The translations under genes and the position numbers were made by a program. The notes under the pieces are model-generated. The model searched no databases, was not told the DNA's origin, and saw nothing but the letters and a program-made list of their open reading frames with translations. A stretch of 64,000 nucleotides of DNA from Spectribacter hydrogenoxidans (GTDB lineage Bacteria; Pseudomonadota; Gammaproteobacteria; Nevskiales; Salinisphaeraceae), in the NCBI RefSeq assembly GCF_031846275.1, contig NZ_JAVRIB010000016.1:1-64000 (forward strand). The letters run 5' to 3'. Of the stretch, positions 1 to 11,027 are shown in pieces. Position 1 is the stretch's first letter. Every line of letters starts with the position of its first letter.

Positions 1-358
1 GACTCTTCGATGACCTGCTCGAGTGGATTGACGGCTAAGCGCATTGCAGCGGGCGAACATGTCAATATATACGAAACAAAACCGCTAACTACAAAGATAA
101 CGTCCTCGTCGATATCCCCATCGGCAATGGCTGCAACTGCCGCATTGTACTTCGGTTCGATGTGCTTAAGAAATTCCTCAATTGCCCGTTCTTCCGTTAC
201 ATACGGGTTTGTGCTGCCGTTCTCAATCCGACAAATTGCCTTTGCGTCTGGAGTGAATGTTTTTAAATCTGACTTCCTGATCGCATACAGGCGGTTGCCC
301 AAATTTGGAGAGTAGAAGTTCCTCAGGTGAACTTGCGACACGTAGTGATCTAGTGGCA
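1..358 (-). CDS. DUF4238 protein, N-terminal part (runs off window start)
   Basis: An open frame reads from an ATG at 358 leftward to base 1 without a stop, giving 119 residues. It begins MPLDHYVSQVHLRNFYSP, followed by a segment rich in charged residues and the stretch NPYVTEERAIEEFLKHIEP. This is the usual start of the DUF4238 family (H-[YF]-V-x-x-x-x-L-R-x-F near the N-terminus); the biochemical role of that family is unknown. The gene is clearly AT-richer than everything to its right and points away from the integron integrase, with its ATG about 40 bases inside a GTTRRRY core at 394-400. That is the position and orientation expected of the first gene in an integron cassette array. The C-terminus and any attC site lie outside the window, so cassette status is inference. 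Family assignment is from recognition of the N-terminal motif. Confidence 0.72.
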
Positions 359-393
359 TAAGCAGTACTGCCTCCTCTCCCCCTGGCACCTAA

Positions 394-491
394 GCTTAAC
401 TATACGACTTGATGTAGGTATAGCACCTAGGGTATTTGTCGCATAGCATAACTCGTGCATCACGCATTAACTGTGAATACCATGATTCTGT
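394..491 (-). other. putative attI recombination site of the integron
   Basis: The spacer between the divergent integrase and DUF4238 genes contains, read on the minus strand, GTTAAGC (400 to 394), which fits the GTTRRRY core at which integron integrases cut. Two similar motifs lie on the integrase side: AGTTATGC (452 to 445) and AGTTAATGC (472 to 464). They could be accessory integrase-binding sites like the direct repeats of known attI sites. The spacer is AT-rich and lacks any open frame. Location next to the 5' end of intI and in front of a divergent gene is the standard arrangement. The exact left and right limits are not defined by the sequence alone. Confidence 0.5.
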
Positions 492-521
492 GTGGCTATA
501 CGACAACGATGCGGGCACATA

Positions 522-1499
522 ATGCCTCATCGTGATTCAAGGCCGCCCAAGCTGCTTGATCAGGTGCGGGCGCGATGCCGGGTGAAGCATTACAGCCTCC
601 GAACGGAACGGAGTTATGCGGCCTGGATTCGACGTTACATTCTTTATCACGGCAAGCGCCACCCGCGGGATATGGGCAAGAAGGAGGTCGAGGCGTTCCT
701 GAGTCATCTTGCCGTTGATCGGTCGGTAGCGGCCTCGACGCAGAATCAGGCGCTGGGGGCCATTCTTTTCCTTTATCGCGATGTTCTCGGTATCGAGTTG
801 CCGTGGCTGGATGACGTGGTTCGGGCGAAGCGGCCGGCGCGGATTCCGGAGGTGTTGAGCCGGCAGGAGGTGGGTGCGCTTTTTGCACATCTGGAAGGGC
901 AGAACTGGCTGCTGGCCGGGCTGCTCTACGGGTCGGGGCTGCGGCTGATGGAGGCGGTTCGGTTGCGCATCAAGGATGTGGACTTTGATTACCGGCAGAT
1001 CGTGGTTCGTGACGGGAAGGGCGGCCGCGAGCGGGTGGTGCCGGTTCCGGCCCGTCTGGTTGAACCGTTACAGGCGCAGATCGACTCGGTGGCCACGATC
1101 CATGCCGGTGACCGCGACGCGGGGTACGGGCGTGTTTACATGCCGTTCGCCCTGGCGCAGAAGTATCCGAATGCGGCGGGGGAACCGGCCTGGCAGTACG
1201 TGTTTCCCTCGAAGCGATTGTCCCGGGACCCGCGCTCGGGGGAAACCGGACGCCATCATGTCAATGAGAAGGGGTTGCAGCGGGCCGTGAAGGCAGCGCT
1301 GGGAAAGGCGGGCATTCGGAAGAAGGCCAGTTGTCACACGCTGCGGCATTCGTTTGCCACGCATCTGCTCGAGGGTGGTAGCGATATTAGAACGGTGCAG
1401 GAGTTACTGGGCCATCAGCATGTGCAGACGACGATGATCTACACGCATGTGCTGCAGCGGGGCGGGCAGGGGGTGGTCAGTCCGCTGGATTGGTTGTGA
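522..1499 (+). CDS. intI: integron integrase (IntI-type tyrosine recombinase)
   Basis: Tyrosine recombinase of 325 residues that would insert and excise gene cassettes at attI and attC. The N-terminal SAM-like DNA-binding domain (about 10-95) is followed by the catalytic domain. The catalytic set is visible: R141 (GSGLRLMEA), K166, H272 and R275 (HTLRHSFATHLLE), H298 (LLGHQHV) and the nucleophile Y307 (IYTHV). The segment 200-250 (AGYGRVYMPFALAQKYPNA, then WQYVFPS and DPRSG) is the extra patch found in integron integrases but not in XerC/XerD, and the C-terminus ends with the typical GGxGVxSPLD. I chose the ATG at 522, because a GTG at 492 would add ten residues not seen in the family. The gene looks intact. 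It faces away from the putative cassette, as in all integrons. Confidence 0.93.
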   Translation: MPHRDSRPPKLLDQVRARCRVKHYSLRTERSYAAWIRRYILYHGKRHPRDMGKKEVEAFLSHLAVDRSVAASTQNQALGAILFLYRDVLGIELPWLDDVVRAKRPARIPEVLSRQEVGALFAHLEGQNWLLAGLLYGSGLRLMEAVRLRIKDVDFDYRQIVVRDGKGGRERVVPVPARLVEPLQAQIDSVATIHAGDRDAGYGRVYMPFALAQKYPNAAGEPAWQYVFPSKRLSRDPRSGETGRHHVNEKGLQRAVKAALGKAGIRKKASCHTLRHSFATHLLEGGSDIRTVQELLGHQHVQTTMIYTHVLQRGGQGVVSPLDWL

Positions 1500-1575
1500 G
1501 GGTGGGCTGGCGCCGGTACTGGTGCCTGGAGCTTGTTCAGGCCTTGGTGCCTCGGGCGGGGTTCCCTCTCCCTGG

Positions 1576-1599
1576 CCCTCTCCCGCGGGCGGGAGAGGG
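1576..1599. terminator. GC-rich hairpin between converging genes
   Basis: A perfect 11-bp inverted repeat (CCCTCTCCCGC at 1576-1586 with GCGGGAGAGGG at 1589-1599) lies between the end of the integrase gene and the end of the convergent SH3-domain gene. It has no T-run, so it may be a bidirectional pause or processing site, or one of the short dispersed repeats seen elsewhere in the window. The rest of 1500-1635 shows nothing recognisable. Confidence 0.45.
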
Positions 1600-1635
1600 G
1601 ATGGCTTCGCGGGGCGTTTGGCGGTTAGTGCCTTA

Positions 1636-2124
1636 TTACGGCTGCTCGAACAGGGGGCGGTAGGCCCAGGCTTCGTCGTCCTCGAACTCGATGCGGATCC
1701 AGTCGTCGCCGTTATCTTCCAGCACGGTCACGGTCTGGCCGGCGTCGAGCTGGCCGACCTGCTCGTTGTCGGTGCCGGGGCCGCTGCGCACGTTGATGAC
1801 ATCGGTGGCCACCAGTTGCTCGCGGGCTGCCGGTTCCGCGTCGGGTTCGGGGGCTTCGTCGTCTTCGGTAGCGTCGTCGGCGATGGGGTCGAGTGCCTCC
1901 ATGGCTTCATTGTCGACGCTGTCCGCGGCGGCGGCGTCCGCTTTTTCCTGGGCGGCCAGCTCGGCCTCGAGCTCTTCATCCTCGGCGCGGGCATCCTTCA
2001 TCGCCTGGATGTGCGACCGGTCGTAGCCGCGCATTTCCAGCAGGCCGTCCAGTGGCAGGTAGAGCAGCACGCCGACCAGGAAGATGGCGTTGAGCAGGAT
2101 GACGAAGATGGCGCGTCCGATCAT
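1636..2124 (-). CDS. membrane-anchored SH3b-domain protein
   Basis: Protein of 162 residues with one N-terminal membrane segment (about 5-26, AIFVILLNAIFLVGVLLYL). Next comes an acidic, alanine-rich linker (about 45-100), probably disordered or partly coiled-coil. A C-terminal bacterial SH3 domain (about 103-162) carries the diagnostic VINVRSGPGT start and a WIRIEFEDDEAWAY core. Such proteins usually sit in the inner membrane with the SH3 domain in the periplasm, where it can contact peptidoglycan or a partner protein. The partner is unknown. It is transcribed alone, convergent with the integrase gene, and ends within 140 bases of it. No enzymatic domain is present. The SH3 and membrane calls are solid; the biological role cannot be inferred from its neighbours. 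Confidence 0.8.
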   Translation of the reverse strand: MIGRAIFVILLNAIFLVGVLLYLPLDGLLEMRGYDRSHIQAMKDARAEDEELEAELAAQEKADAAAADSVDNEAMEALDPIADDATEDDEAPEPDAEPAAREQLVATDVINVRSGPGTDNEQVGQLDAGQTVTVLEDNGDDWIRIEFEDDEAWAYRPLFEQP

Positions 2125-2253
2125 GGGTTTGTCTTGTTGATGTCGCTAAAGGCGGGAATATAACAGGCTCGCGCCGCTCTCGGCAGGGTGCGGGCAGGCG
2201 GGCAGACGGTCGTGGTGAATGAATTCCGGGACAGGTATGCGAAGGCTCTGATC

Positions 2254-2375
2254 TCGATGGTTAACCCTGCCTTTGTTGGATCGCTGAAAGTGGCGGACTG
2301 AAGTCCGCCCTACACTCGATGGTTGACCCTGCCTTTGTCGGGTCGCTGAAATGGCGGACTGAAGTCCGCCCTACA
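2254..2375. repeat. 60-bp tandem direct repeat carrying REP-like palindromes
   Basis: Two adjacent near-identical units (2254-2314 and 2316-2375) start TCGATGGTT and end with the 18-bp palindrome GGCGGACTGAAGTCCGCC (2292-2309 and 2353-2370) followed by CTACA. The units differ at only a few positions. They fill most of the 338-base spacer between the SH3 gene and aconitase; 2125-2253 shows nothing else. The palindrome belongs to the same family as those near 16.2, 51.5 and 53.9 kb. Confidence 0.85.
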
Positions 2376-2412
2376 GGCACGGGTGCCGGATTCAGCGGTC
2401 TGCCCCATCACC

Positions 2413-2440
2413 AACGAAAAGGCCCCGCCGAAGCGGGGCC
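2413..2440 (-). terminator. rho-independent terminator of acnA
   Basis: On the minus strand an 8-bp GC stem (GGCCCCGC / GCGGGGCC, at 2440-2433 and 2428-2421) encloses the tetraloop TTCG and is followed by TTTTCGTT. It lies about 20 bases after the aconitase stop codon. The layout is that of a classical intrinsic terminator. Confidence 0.88.
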
Positions 2441-2462
2441 AGTTTCGCGGGTCGGCCGGTGC

Positions 2463-5189
<2,727 letters not shown>

Positions 5190-5336
5190 CGCGTCCTCTC
5201 CAAGACGAGTGTTCGGTAACCGGGAGTCGCCGCCAGGACAACTGCCGGACCGGGGCGACATGCGAGGCCGCATTGTAACGGATCGGACGCCGCGGCTGTA
5301 GCGGCACGCCCGCCATCCGATCGGACCAGGCGGTTC

Positions 5337-5966
5337 TCAGGCCGGTCCGACCGCCCCGGGCAGCCCGTCCAGCGCCGCCAGCAGGCGCTTGCGGAACACC
5401 ACCAGCCGCCATAGCCGGCCGCCGCAATGGCGCCAGAGCACGGCGCAGCGCACCGCCGCCATCAGCAGCACGCGCACATGCTCGGTCACCTCGGTGTTCT
5501 GCAGATGTTCGGGATTGCCGCGGACCATGATGCGGGGCCCGATGGGGCTGAGGATGTCGCGGTAGGCCTGATCCAGAATGCCGGGAATCTGGCGGTCGTC
5601 GTCGGCGAACTTTGCCCGGCCGATGGCGCCGCCGAGCTGGGTCATTGCCTCGCTTCGCCCCAGCAGGCGCTTGGCCAGACGCACGATCAGGCCGATGGTG
5701 CGGGCGGTGGGGGCGTCATCGCTGCGCCCCTCCCGGCGGCCCAGCTGGCGGCGCAGGAAGATCGCGCCGTCGGCGATGGTCGCCGGGTCGCCGATCACGT
5801 CGTCGGCGTGGTCCGGATTGGTGGCGAAGATCACGCGCAGGGCGGCGGCCAGCGGCACGCGGTCCAGCCGGCCGGAATCGGCCAGCCGGTGGGCGTTCAG
5901 CACGAACTGGGCAATGCCGGCCAGTGCTAGCGCCTGTTCCCGTGTTGCGGTGTCGATATCGGTCAT
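5337..5966 (-). CDS. hflD: lysogenization/tRNA-modification partner protein HflD
   Basis: All-helical protein of 209 residues, the usual length for HflD. The E. coli protein is membrane-associated, and its gene is almost always next to mnmA; it was first found through its effect on lambda CII. Recognisable segments are ALALAGIAQFVLNAHRLA at the N-terminus, the mid-protein RYxxxLLxLxRKL equivalent (LIVRLAKRLLGRSE) and the terminal MAAVRCAVLWRHCGGRLWRLVVFRKRLL. Its ATG at 5966 overlaps the mnmA stop in an ATGA arrangement, so the two genes are translationally coupled. The last gene of its operon, it is followed by about 145 bases before acnA. The annotation rests on motif similarity and on the conserved neighbour. 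Confidence 0.9.
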   Translation of the reverse strand: MTDIDTATREQALALAGIAQFVLNAHRLADSGRLDRVPLAAALRVIFATNPDHADDVIGDPATIADGAIFLRRQLGRREGRSDDAPTARTIGLIVRLAKRLLGRSEAMTQLGGAIGRAKFADDDRQIPGILDQAYRDILSPIGPRIMVRGNPEHLQNTEVTEHVRVLLMAAVRCAVLWRHCGGRLWRLVVFRKRLLAALDGLPGAVGPA

Positions 5967-7069
5967 GCGGCCTCGGTGGCCTGCGCCGGCAGGGTGTCGA
6001 TTTCGGCACAGCCCAGGCAGATGTCGTCGTCGTAGAACACGGCGTACTGACCGGGCGCGGCGGCGAATGGCGGTGTGTCGAAGGTCAGACGCAGCCCGTC
6101 GCTCCGGGCGGTTACCACGCAGGGCTGGTCGGTCTGGCGGTAGCGCACCTGCACCCGGCAGGTCAGCGGCAGGCGCGGGGCCGGGCCGATCCACTGCGGC
6201 GCGGCGGTGTCGACCAGCCGCGGGCGCAGGGCGGGATGGTCGGCATTCTGGCTGACCCACAGCACCGAATCGGTCATGTTCTTGTCGACCACGAACCAGG
6301 GCGCGTCCGGCGCGCCGCGCACGCCGCCGATGCCCAGCCCGCGGCGCTGGCCGATGGTATGGAACGCCAGCCCGCGATGGCGGCCGATGTCGGTGCCGGC
6401 CAGCGGGCCGTCCGCCACCCGGATGGGGCCGGGCTCGGTGTCCACGTAACCGGCCAGGAAGCCGTCGAAATCCCGTTCGCCGATGAAGCAGACGCCGGTG
6501 CTGTCGCGCCGGGCGTGGTTGGGCAGGCCGGCGGCCCGGGCCAGCTCACGCACGTCATGCTTGTACAGGTCGCCCAGCGGGAACAGCGTTCGGCCCAGCG
6601 CGGCCTGCGGTACGGCGGCCAGGAAGTAGGACTGATCCTTGCCGGGGTCGACGCCGCGGCGCAGCCGCCAGCCCGGGCCGTCGACCTCGACGCGGGCGTA
6701 GTGACCGGTGGCGATGCAGTCCGCACCCAGCCGGCGGGCGTGATTCAGGAACGGATCGAACTTCACCTCGCGATTGCACAGGACATCCGGGTTGGGGGTG
6801 CGTCCGGCGGCATAGCCGTCCACGAACGGCTGGAATACCCGCTGGCGATACTCGGCCGAGAAATCGGCCCGGTGCAGGGGAATGCCCAGGACGTCGGCCA
6901 CTTCGCGGGCGGCCTCGAAATCCTCCGCGGCCTGGCAGCGGCCGGCCTCGTCCTCGGCCCAGTTGAACATGAACAGGCCTTCCACCCGGTCGCCGGCCTC
7001 GATCAGGCGCAGGGCGGCCACAGCCGAATCCACGCCGCCGGACAGGCCCACGATGACGTGGCGGCTCAT
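5963..7069 (-). CDS. mnmA: tRNA-specific 2-thiouridylase MnmA
   Basis: Cytoplasmic enzyme that uses ATP and a persulfide relay to make 2-thiouridine at position 34 of the Lys, Glu and Gln tRNAs. In the 368-residue protein the PP-loop motif SGGVDS is at residues 10-15, the first catalytic cysteine at C98 (NPDVLCNREVKF) and the second at C194 (STGVCFIGER). The ATGHYA and GKDQSYFL motifs are in their expected places, and the C-terminal barrel ends with the usual YAVFYDDDICLGCAEI stretch. It overlaps the upstream Nudix gene by 4 bases and hflD by 4 bases, so the three form one operon, the order also found in E. coli. Confidence 0.97.
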   Translation of the reverse strand: MSRHVIVGLSGGVDSAVAALRLIEAGDRVEGLFMFNWAEDEAGRCQAAEDFEAAREVADVLGIPLHRADFSAEYRQRVFQPFVDGYAAGRTPNPDVLCNREVKFDPFLNHARRLGADCIATGHYARVEVDGPGWRLRRGVDPGKDQSYFLAAVPQAALGRTLFPLGDLYKHDVRELARAAGLPNHARRDSTGVCFIGERDFDGFLAGYVDTEPGPIRVADGPLAGTDIGRHRGLAFHTIGQRRGLGIGGVRGAPDAPWFVVDKNMTDSVLWVSQNADHPALRPRLVDTAAPQWIGPAPRLPLTCRVQVRYRQTDQPCVVTARSDGLRLTFDTPPFAAAPGQYAVFYDDDICLGCAEIDTLPAQATEAA

Positions 7070-7527
7070 CGCGGGGCTCCGGTGTAGTCGAAGCAGCGCA
7101 CGGTATCCAGCGGCAGGCGCCGGCCGGCCAGGTAGTCGTCGAGTCCATGCAGCACCAGCGGCGTGCGCAGCCGGTCCTCCGCGGCCTGCAGGGCCTGATA
7201 GTCCATCCAGTGGGTGGCGATGATGCCGTCGTCCAGCTCGCTGTCGCTGTCGTGGTCGGCAACGTCGCCGGTAAAGAGTATGCGCATCACGTGTCGGGTC
7301 GCGCTGGGTATCCGCCAGAGATAGGCCCCGACCACCGCGGTCGGGGTGAAGCTCCAGGCCGTTTCCTCGCGGGTTTCACGGACCACCGCGTCAATCGCGG
7401 TTTCGCCGTATTCCATGTGGCCGGCCGGCTGATTGAGCACGGTCTGCTCGCGGACCACCTCCTCGACCATGAGAAAGCGGCCATTGCGTTCGACCAGGGC
7501 GGCGACGGTCAGTTCGGGCGTGATCAC
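7066..7527 (-). CDS. nudJ: NudJ-like Nudix hydrolase
   Basis: Nudix pyrophosphatase of 153 residues. In E. coli, NudJ acts on thiamine pyrophosphate and phosphorylated pyrimidine precursors and sits immediately upstream of mnmA, as here. The Nudix box starts at G36 (GHMEYGET) and continues VVRETREETA around 48-57; alanine replaces the last glycine of the box. I chose the GTG at 7527 (reading M-ITPELTVAALVERNGRFL) because GGAG lies 6 bases ahead and this start aligns with NudJ. A longer frame from an ATG at 7614 would reach toward the divergent fabD gene and adds residues unlike the family. Its stop overlaps the mnmA start. Substrate is inferred from context only. Confidence 0.88.
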   Translation of the reverse strand: MITPELTVAALVERNGRFLMVEEVVREQTVLNQPAGHMEYGETAIDAVVRETREETAWSFTPTAVVGAYLWRIPSATRHVMRILFTGDVADHDSDSELDDGIIATHWMDYQALQAAEDRLRTPLVLHGLDDYLAGRRLPLDTVRCFDYTGAPR

Positions 7528-7666
7528 GGCGCGCTCCGTCGCGGATGGGTTCGATGGGTAGGATATCGACGATTCAATAATAACAAACACCGCCCATTCA
7601 TCGAACGTGGTCAACGGCGGAAGGGGTGCGTATGATTGGCGCCGGTTTTGGACTCCAGGGTGCCTG

Positions 7667-8608
7667 ATGGCCCGTTTCGCAATGCTTTTCCCCGGTCAGG
7701 GGTCGCAGTCCGTCGGCATGTTGTCGGCGCTGTCGGAACAGTATCCCGAGGTGGGAAAGACCCTGCGTGAGGCCGGTGAGGTGCTCGGTTACGATCTGGC
7801 CACGCTGGTTCGGGAAGGTCCGGCCGAGGCGCTGGACAGCACCGAGAAGACGCAACCGGCCCTGCTGGCCGCCGGCCTTGCCGTGTGGCGTATCTGGGAG
7901 GCCCGTGGCGGCGCCGTGCCGGCCGCGATGGCCGGTCACAGCCTGGGCGAGTACACCGCACTGGTGGCTGCCGGCGCGCTGGAATTCAGCGACGGCCTGC
8001 GGCTGACGGAGCTGCGCGGCCAGGCGATGCAGAATGCGGTGCCGCCCGGCGAGGGCGCCATGGCCGCCGTGATCGGCCTGGATGACGACGCCATTGCCGA
8101 GGTCTGCCGGCAGGCGGCCGGCGAGGGCGACGTGGTGGCGCCGGCCAACTTCAATTCGCCCGGCCAGGTGGTGATTGCCGGCGAGACCGCCGCGGTGGAG
8201 CGTGCCATGGCGCTGGCGAAGGAACAGGGCGCCAAGCTGGTGAAGCGGCTGCCGGTGAGCGTGCCGTCGCACTGTGATCTGATGCGGCCGGCCGGCGAAC
8301 GGCTGCGCTCGCACCTGGCCGAGATTCCATTGCGCACCCCGTCGATCCCGGTGCTGCACAATGTGGACGCGCAGCAGCGCGAGGATGTCGACGGCATCCG
8401 CAAGGCGCTGGTATCCCAGCTGGAACGGCCGGTACTCTGGACCGAAACCATCCGGGCATTGCATGGCGCGGGCATCGGGGTGATGCTTGAGTGTGGGCCC
8501 GGCAAGGTGCTGACCGGCTTGAACAAGCGAATCGACCGTGACATCGACGCGACGGCGCTGCAGGACCCGGACGGCCTGACAGCGGGACTGGCCGCCGCGG
8601 CCGCCTGA
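7667..8608 (+). CDS. fabD: malonyl-CoA:ACP transacylase
   Basis: Moves the malonyl group from CoA to acyl carrier protein, the step that feeds fatty-acid elongation. The 313-residue protein has the N-terminal FPGQGSQ, the nucleophile motif GHSLGE with S92, the oxyanion glutamine in GQGSQ, and the catalytic histidine in VPSHCDLM near residue 201. The ATG at 7667 (MARFAMLFPGQG) was chosen because a longer frame from 7607 adds 20 residues not found in the family. It is the first gene of the plus-strand operon here. The usual upstream plsX-fabH pair is absent, so the 7528-7666 spacer must hold divergent promoters for this operon and for nudJ-mnmA-hflD, though I could not define convincing -35/-10 pairs. 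Confidence 0.97.
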   Translation: MARFAMLFPGQGSQSVGMLSALSEQYPEVGKTLREAGEVLGYDLATLVREGPAEALDSTEKTQPALLAAGLAVWRIWEARGGAVPAAMAGHSLGEYTALVAAGALEFSDGLRLTELRGQAMQNAVPPGEGAMAAVIGLDDDAIAEVCRQAAGEGDVVAPANFNSPGQVVIAGETAAVERAMALAKEQGAKLVKRLPVSVPSHCDLMRPAGERLRSHLAEIPLRTPSIPVLHNVDAQQREDVDGIRKALVSQLERPVLWTETIRALHGAGIGVMLECGPGKVLTGLNKRIDRDIDATALQDPDGLTAGLAAAAA

Positions 8609-8629
8609 GACAGACGACGGGGGACTCCC

Positions 8630-9367
8630 TTGAACGAGCAGATTGCACTGGTCACCGGTGCCTCGCGAGGCATTGGGGCAGCGATAGCCCGAACCCTGGG
8701 TGAAGCGGGCGCCACGGTGATCGGCACCGCGACCTCGGAAAAGGGCGCGGCCGCCATCGACAAGGCGCTGGCCGAGGCCGGCATCCAGGGCGGCGGCCGG
8801 GTGCTGGACGTGGCCGACCCGGACCATCCGGCGCAACTGGTGAAGGCGGTGACCGGGGACTTCGGCACCCCGACCATCCTGATCAACAACGCCGCGATCA
8901 CCCGCGACAATCTCGTCATGCGCATGAAGGACGAGGAATGGGACGCGGTGATCGACACCAATCTCGCCGGCGTCTACCGCTGCTGCAAGGCGGTGCTGCG
9001 CGGGATGATGAAGGCCCGCGGCGGCCGCATCGTCAGCATCACGTCGGTGGTCGGCCAGATGGGCAACGCCGGGCAGGTGAACTATTCGGCCGCCAAGGCG
9101 GGTGTCATCGGCCTGACCCGCTCGCTGGCCCGTGAAGTGGCCTCCAGGGGCATTACCGTCAACGCGGTGGCGCCCGGATTCATCGATACCGACATGACCC
9201 GCGACCTGCCCGAGGCACAGCGCGAGGCGCTGCTGGGCCAGGTGCCGCTGGGACGACTGGGCGCGGTCGACGACGTGGCCGCGGCCGTGCGCTTTCTCGC
9301 ATCCGAGTCCGCCGGTTACATCACCGGCGAAACCATCAACGTCAACGGTGGCCTCCACATGGGGTGA
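8630..9367 (+). CDS. fabG: 3-oxoacyl-ACP reductase
   Basis: NADPH-dependent short-chain dehydrogenase that reduces 3-oxoacyl-ACP in fatty-acid synthesis. The 245-residue protein shows the cofactor loop TGASRGIG (about 10-17), the NNAA motif, catalytic serine in SITSVVGQMGN, the YSAAKAG active site (Y and K four residues apart) and the PGFIDTDMT loop. Translation starts with TTG at 8630 behind a strong GGGGGA ribosome site; no in-frame ATG fits, and the family N-terminus matches exactly here. It follows fabD by 21 bases. Confidence 0.97.
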   Translation: MNEQIALVTGASRGIGAAIARTLGEAGATVIGTATSEKGAAAIDKALAEAGIQGGGRVLDVADPDHPAQLVKAVTGDFGTPTILINNAAITRDNLVMRMKDEEWDAVIDTNLAGVYRCCKAVLRGMMKARGGRIVSITSVVGQMGNAGQVNYSAAKAGVIGLTRSLAREVASRGITVNAVAPGFIDTDMTRDLPEAQREALLGQVPLGRLGAVDDVAAAVRFLASESAGYITGETINVNGGLHMG

Positions 9368-9381
9368 AGCCGGTCTGGCGT

Positions 9382-9413
9382 TTGTAGCCTGGACCGGGGT
9401 TTTTGCCTAAAAT
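9382..9413 (+). promoter_or_regulatory. acpP: possible promoter ahead of acpP
   Basis: The 117-base spacer between fabG and acpP contains a good -10-like hexamer TAAAAT (9408-9413). A weak TTGTAG (9382-9387) lies upstream, but the 20-base spacing is too long for a normal sigma70 promoter. A separate promoter for acpP is common because ACP is needed in large amounts. The site is tentative. Confidence 0.3.
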
Positions 9414-9484
9414 GGCGCGCCATTGCCGGAAAGACCCCGCAACAACTCAAGGGCGAATCAGCCCGATACCGCAGGAGCATAAGC

Positions 9485-9724
9485 ATGAGCAGTGTGCAGG
9501 AACGAGTTAAGAAGATCATCGCCGAGCAGCTGAGCGTGGGTGAGGACCAGGTCACCAGCGAAGCATCATTCGTCGACGACCTGGGTGCCGACTCCCTCGA
9601 TACGGTCGAGCTGGTCATGGCGCTGGAAGAAGAGTTCGAGATCGACATTCCCGACGAGGAAGCCGAAAAGATCGTGTGCGTGCAGGACGCGGTCGATTAC
9701 ATCAAGTCGCACGCCGAGAGCTGA
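9485..9724 (+). CDS. acpP: acyl carrier protein
   Basis: Small acidic carrier of 79 residues that holds growing acyl chains on a 4'-phosphopantetheine arm. The arm attaches to S37 in the invariant DLGADSLDTVELVM motif. Helices and length match E. coli ACP (78 residues). The start ATG is preceded by CAGGAG. It sits between the ketoreductase and ketosynthase genes, as in most proteobacteria. Confidence 0.98.
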   Translation: MSSVQERVKKIIAEQLSVGEDQVTSEASFVDDLGADSLDTVELVMALEEEFEIDIPDEEAEKIVCVQDAVDYIKSHAES

Positions 9725-9772
9725 TCGCCCGGCGGTTTCGTTCGCGGTTCCATCGGCAGGTCAGGGGGCAAC

Positions 9773-11017
<1,245 letters not shown>

Positions 11018-11027
11018 TCCATTCGTG

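Noticed and set aside
10..315. Plus-strand 101-codon frame at the left edge
   Set aside because: It is antisense to the DUF4238 frame, which starts with recognisable family motifs.
465..521. LexA box at the intI promoter (SOS control is common for intI)
   Set aside because: No CTGT-N8-ACAG could be found; CTGT occurs but the right half is missing.
5427..7087. Plus-strand frames across hflD and mnmA
   Set aside because: MnmA and HflD motifs are unambiguous on the minus strand.
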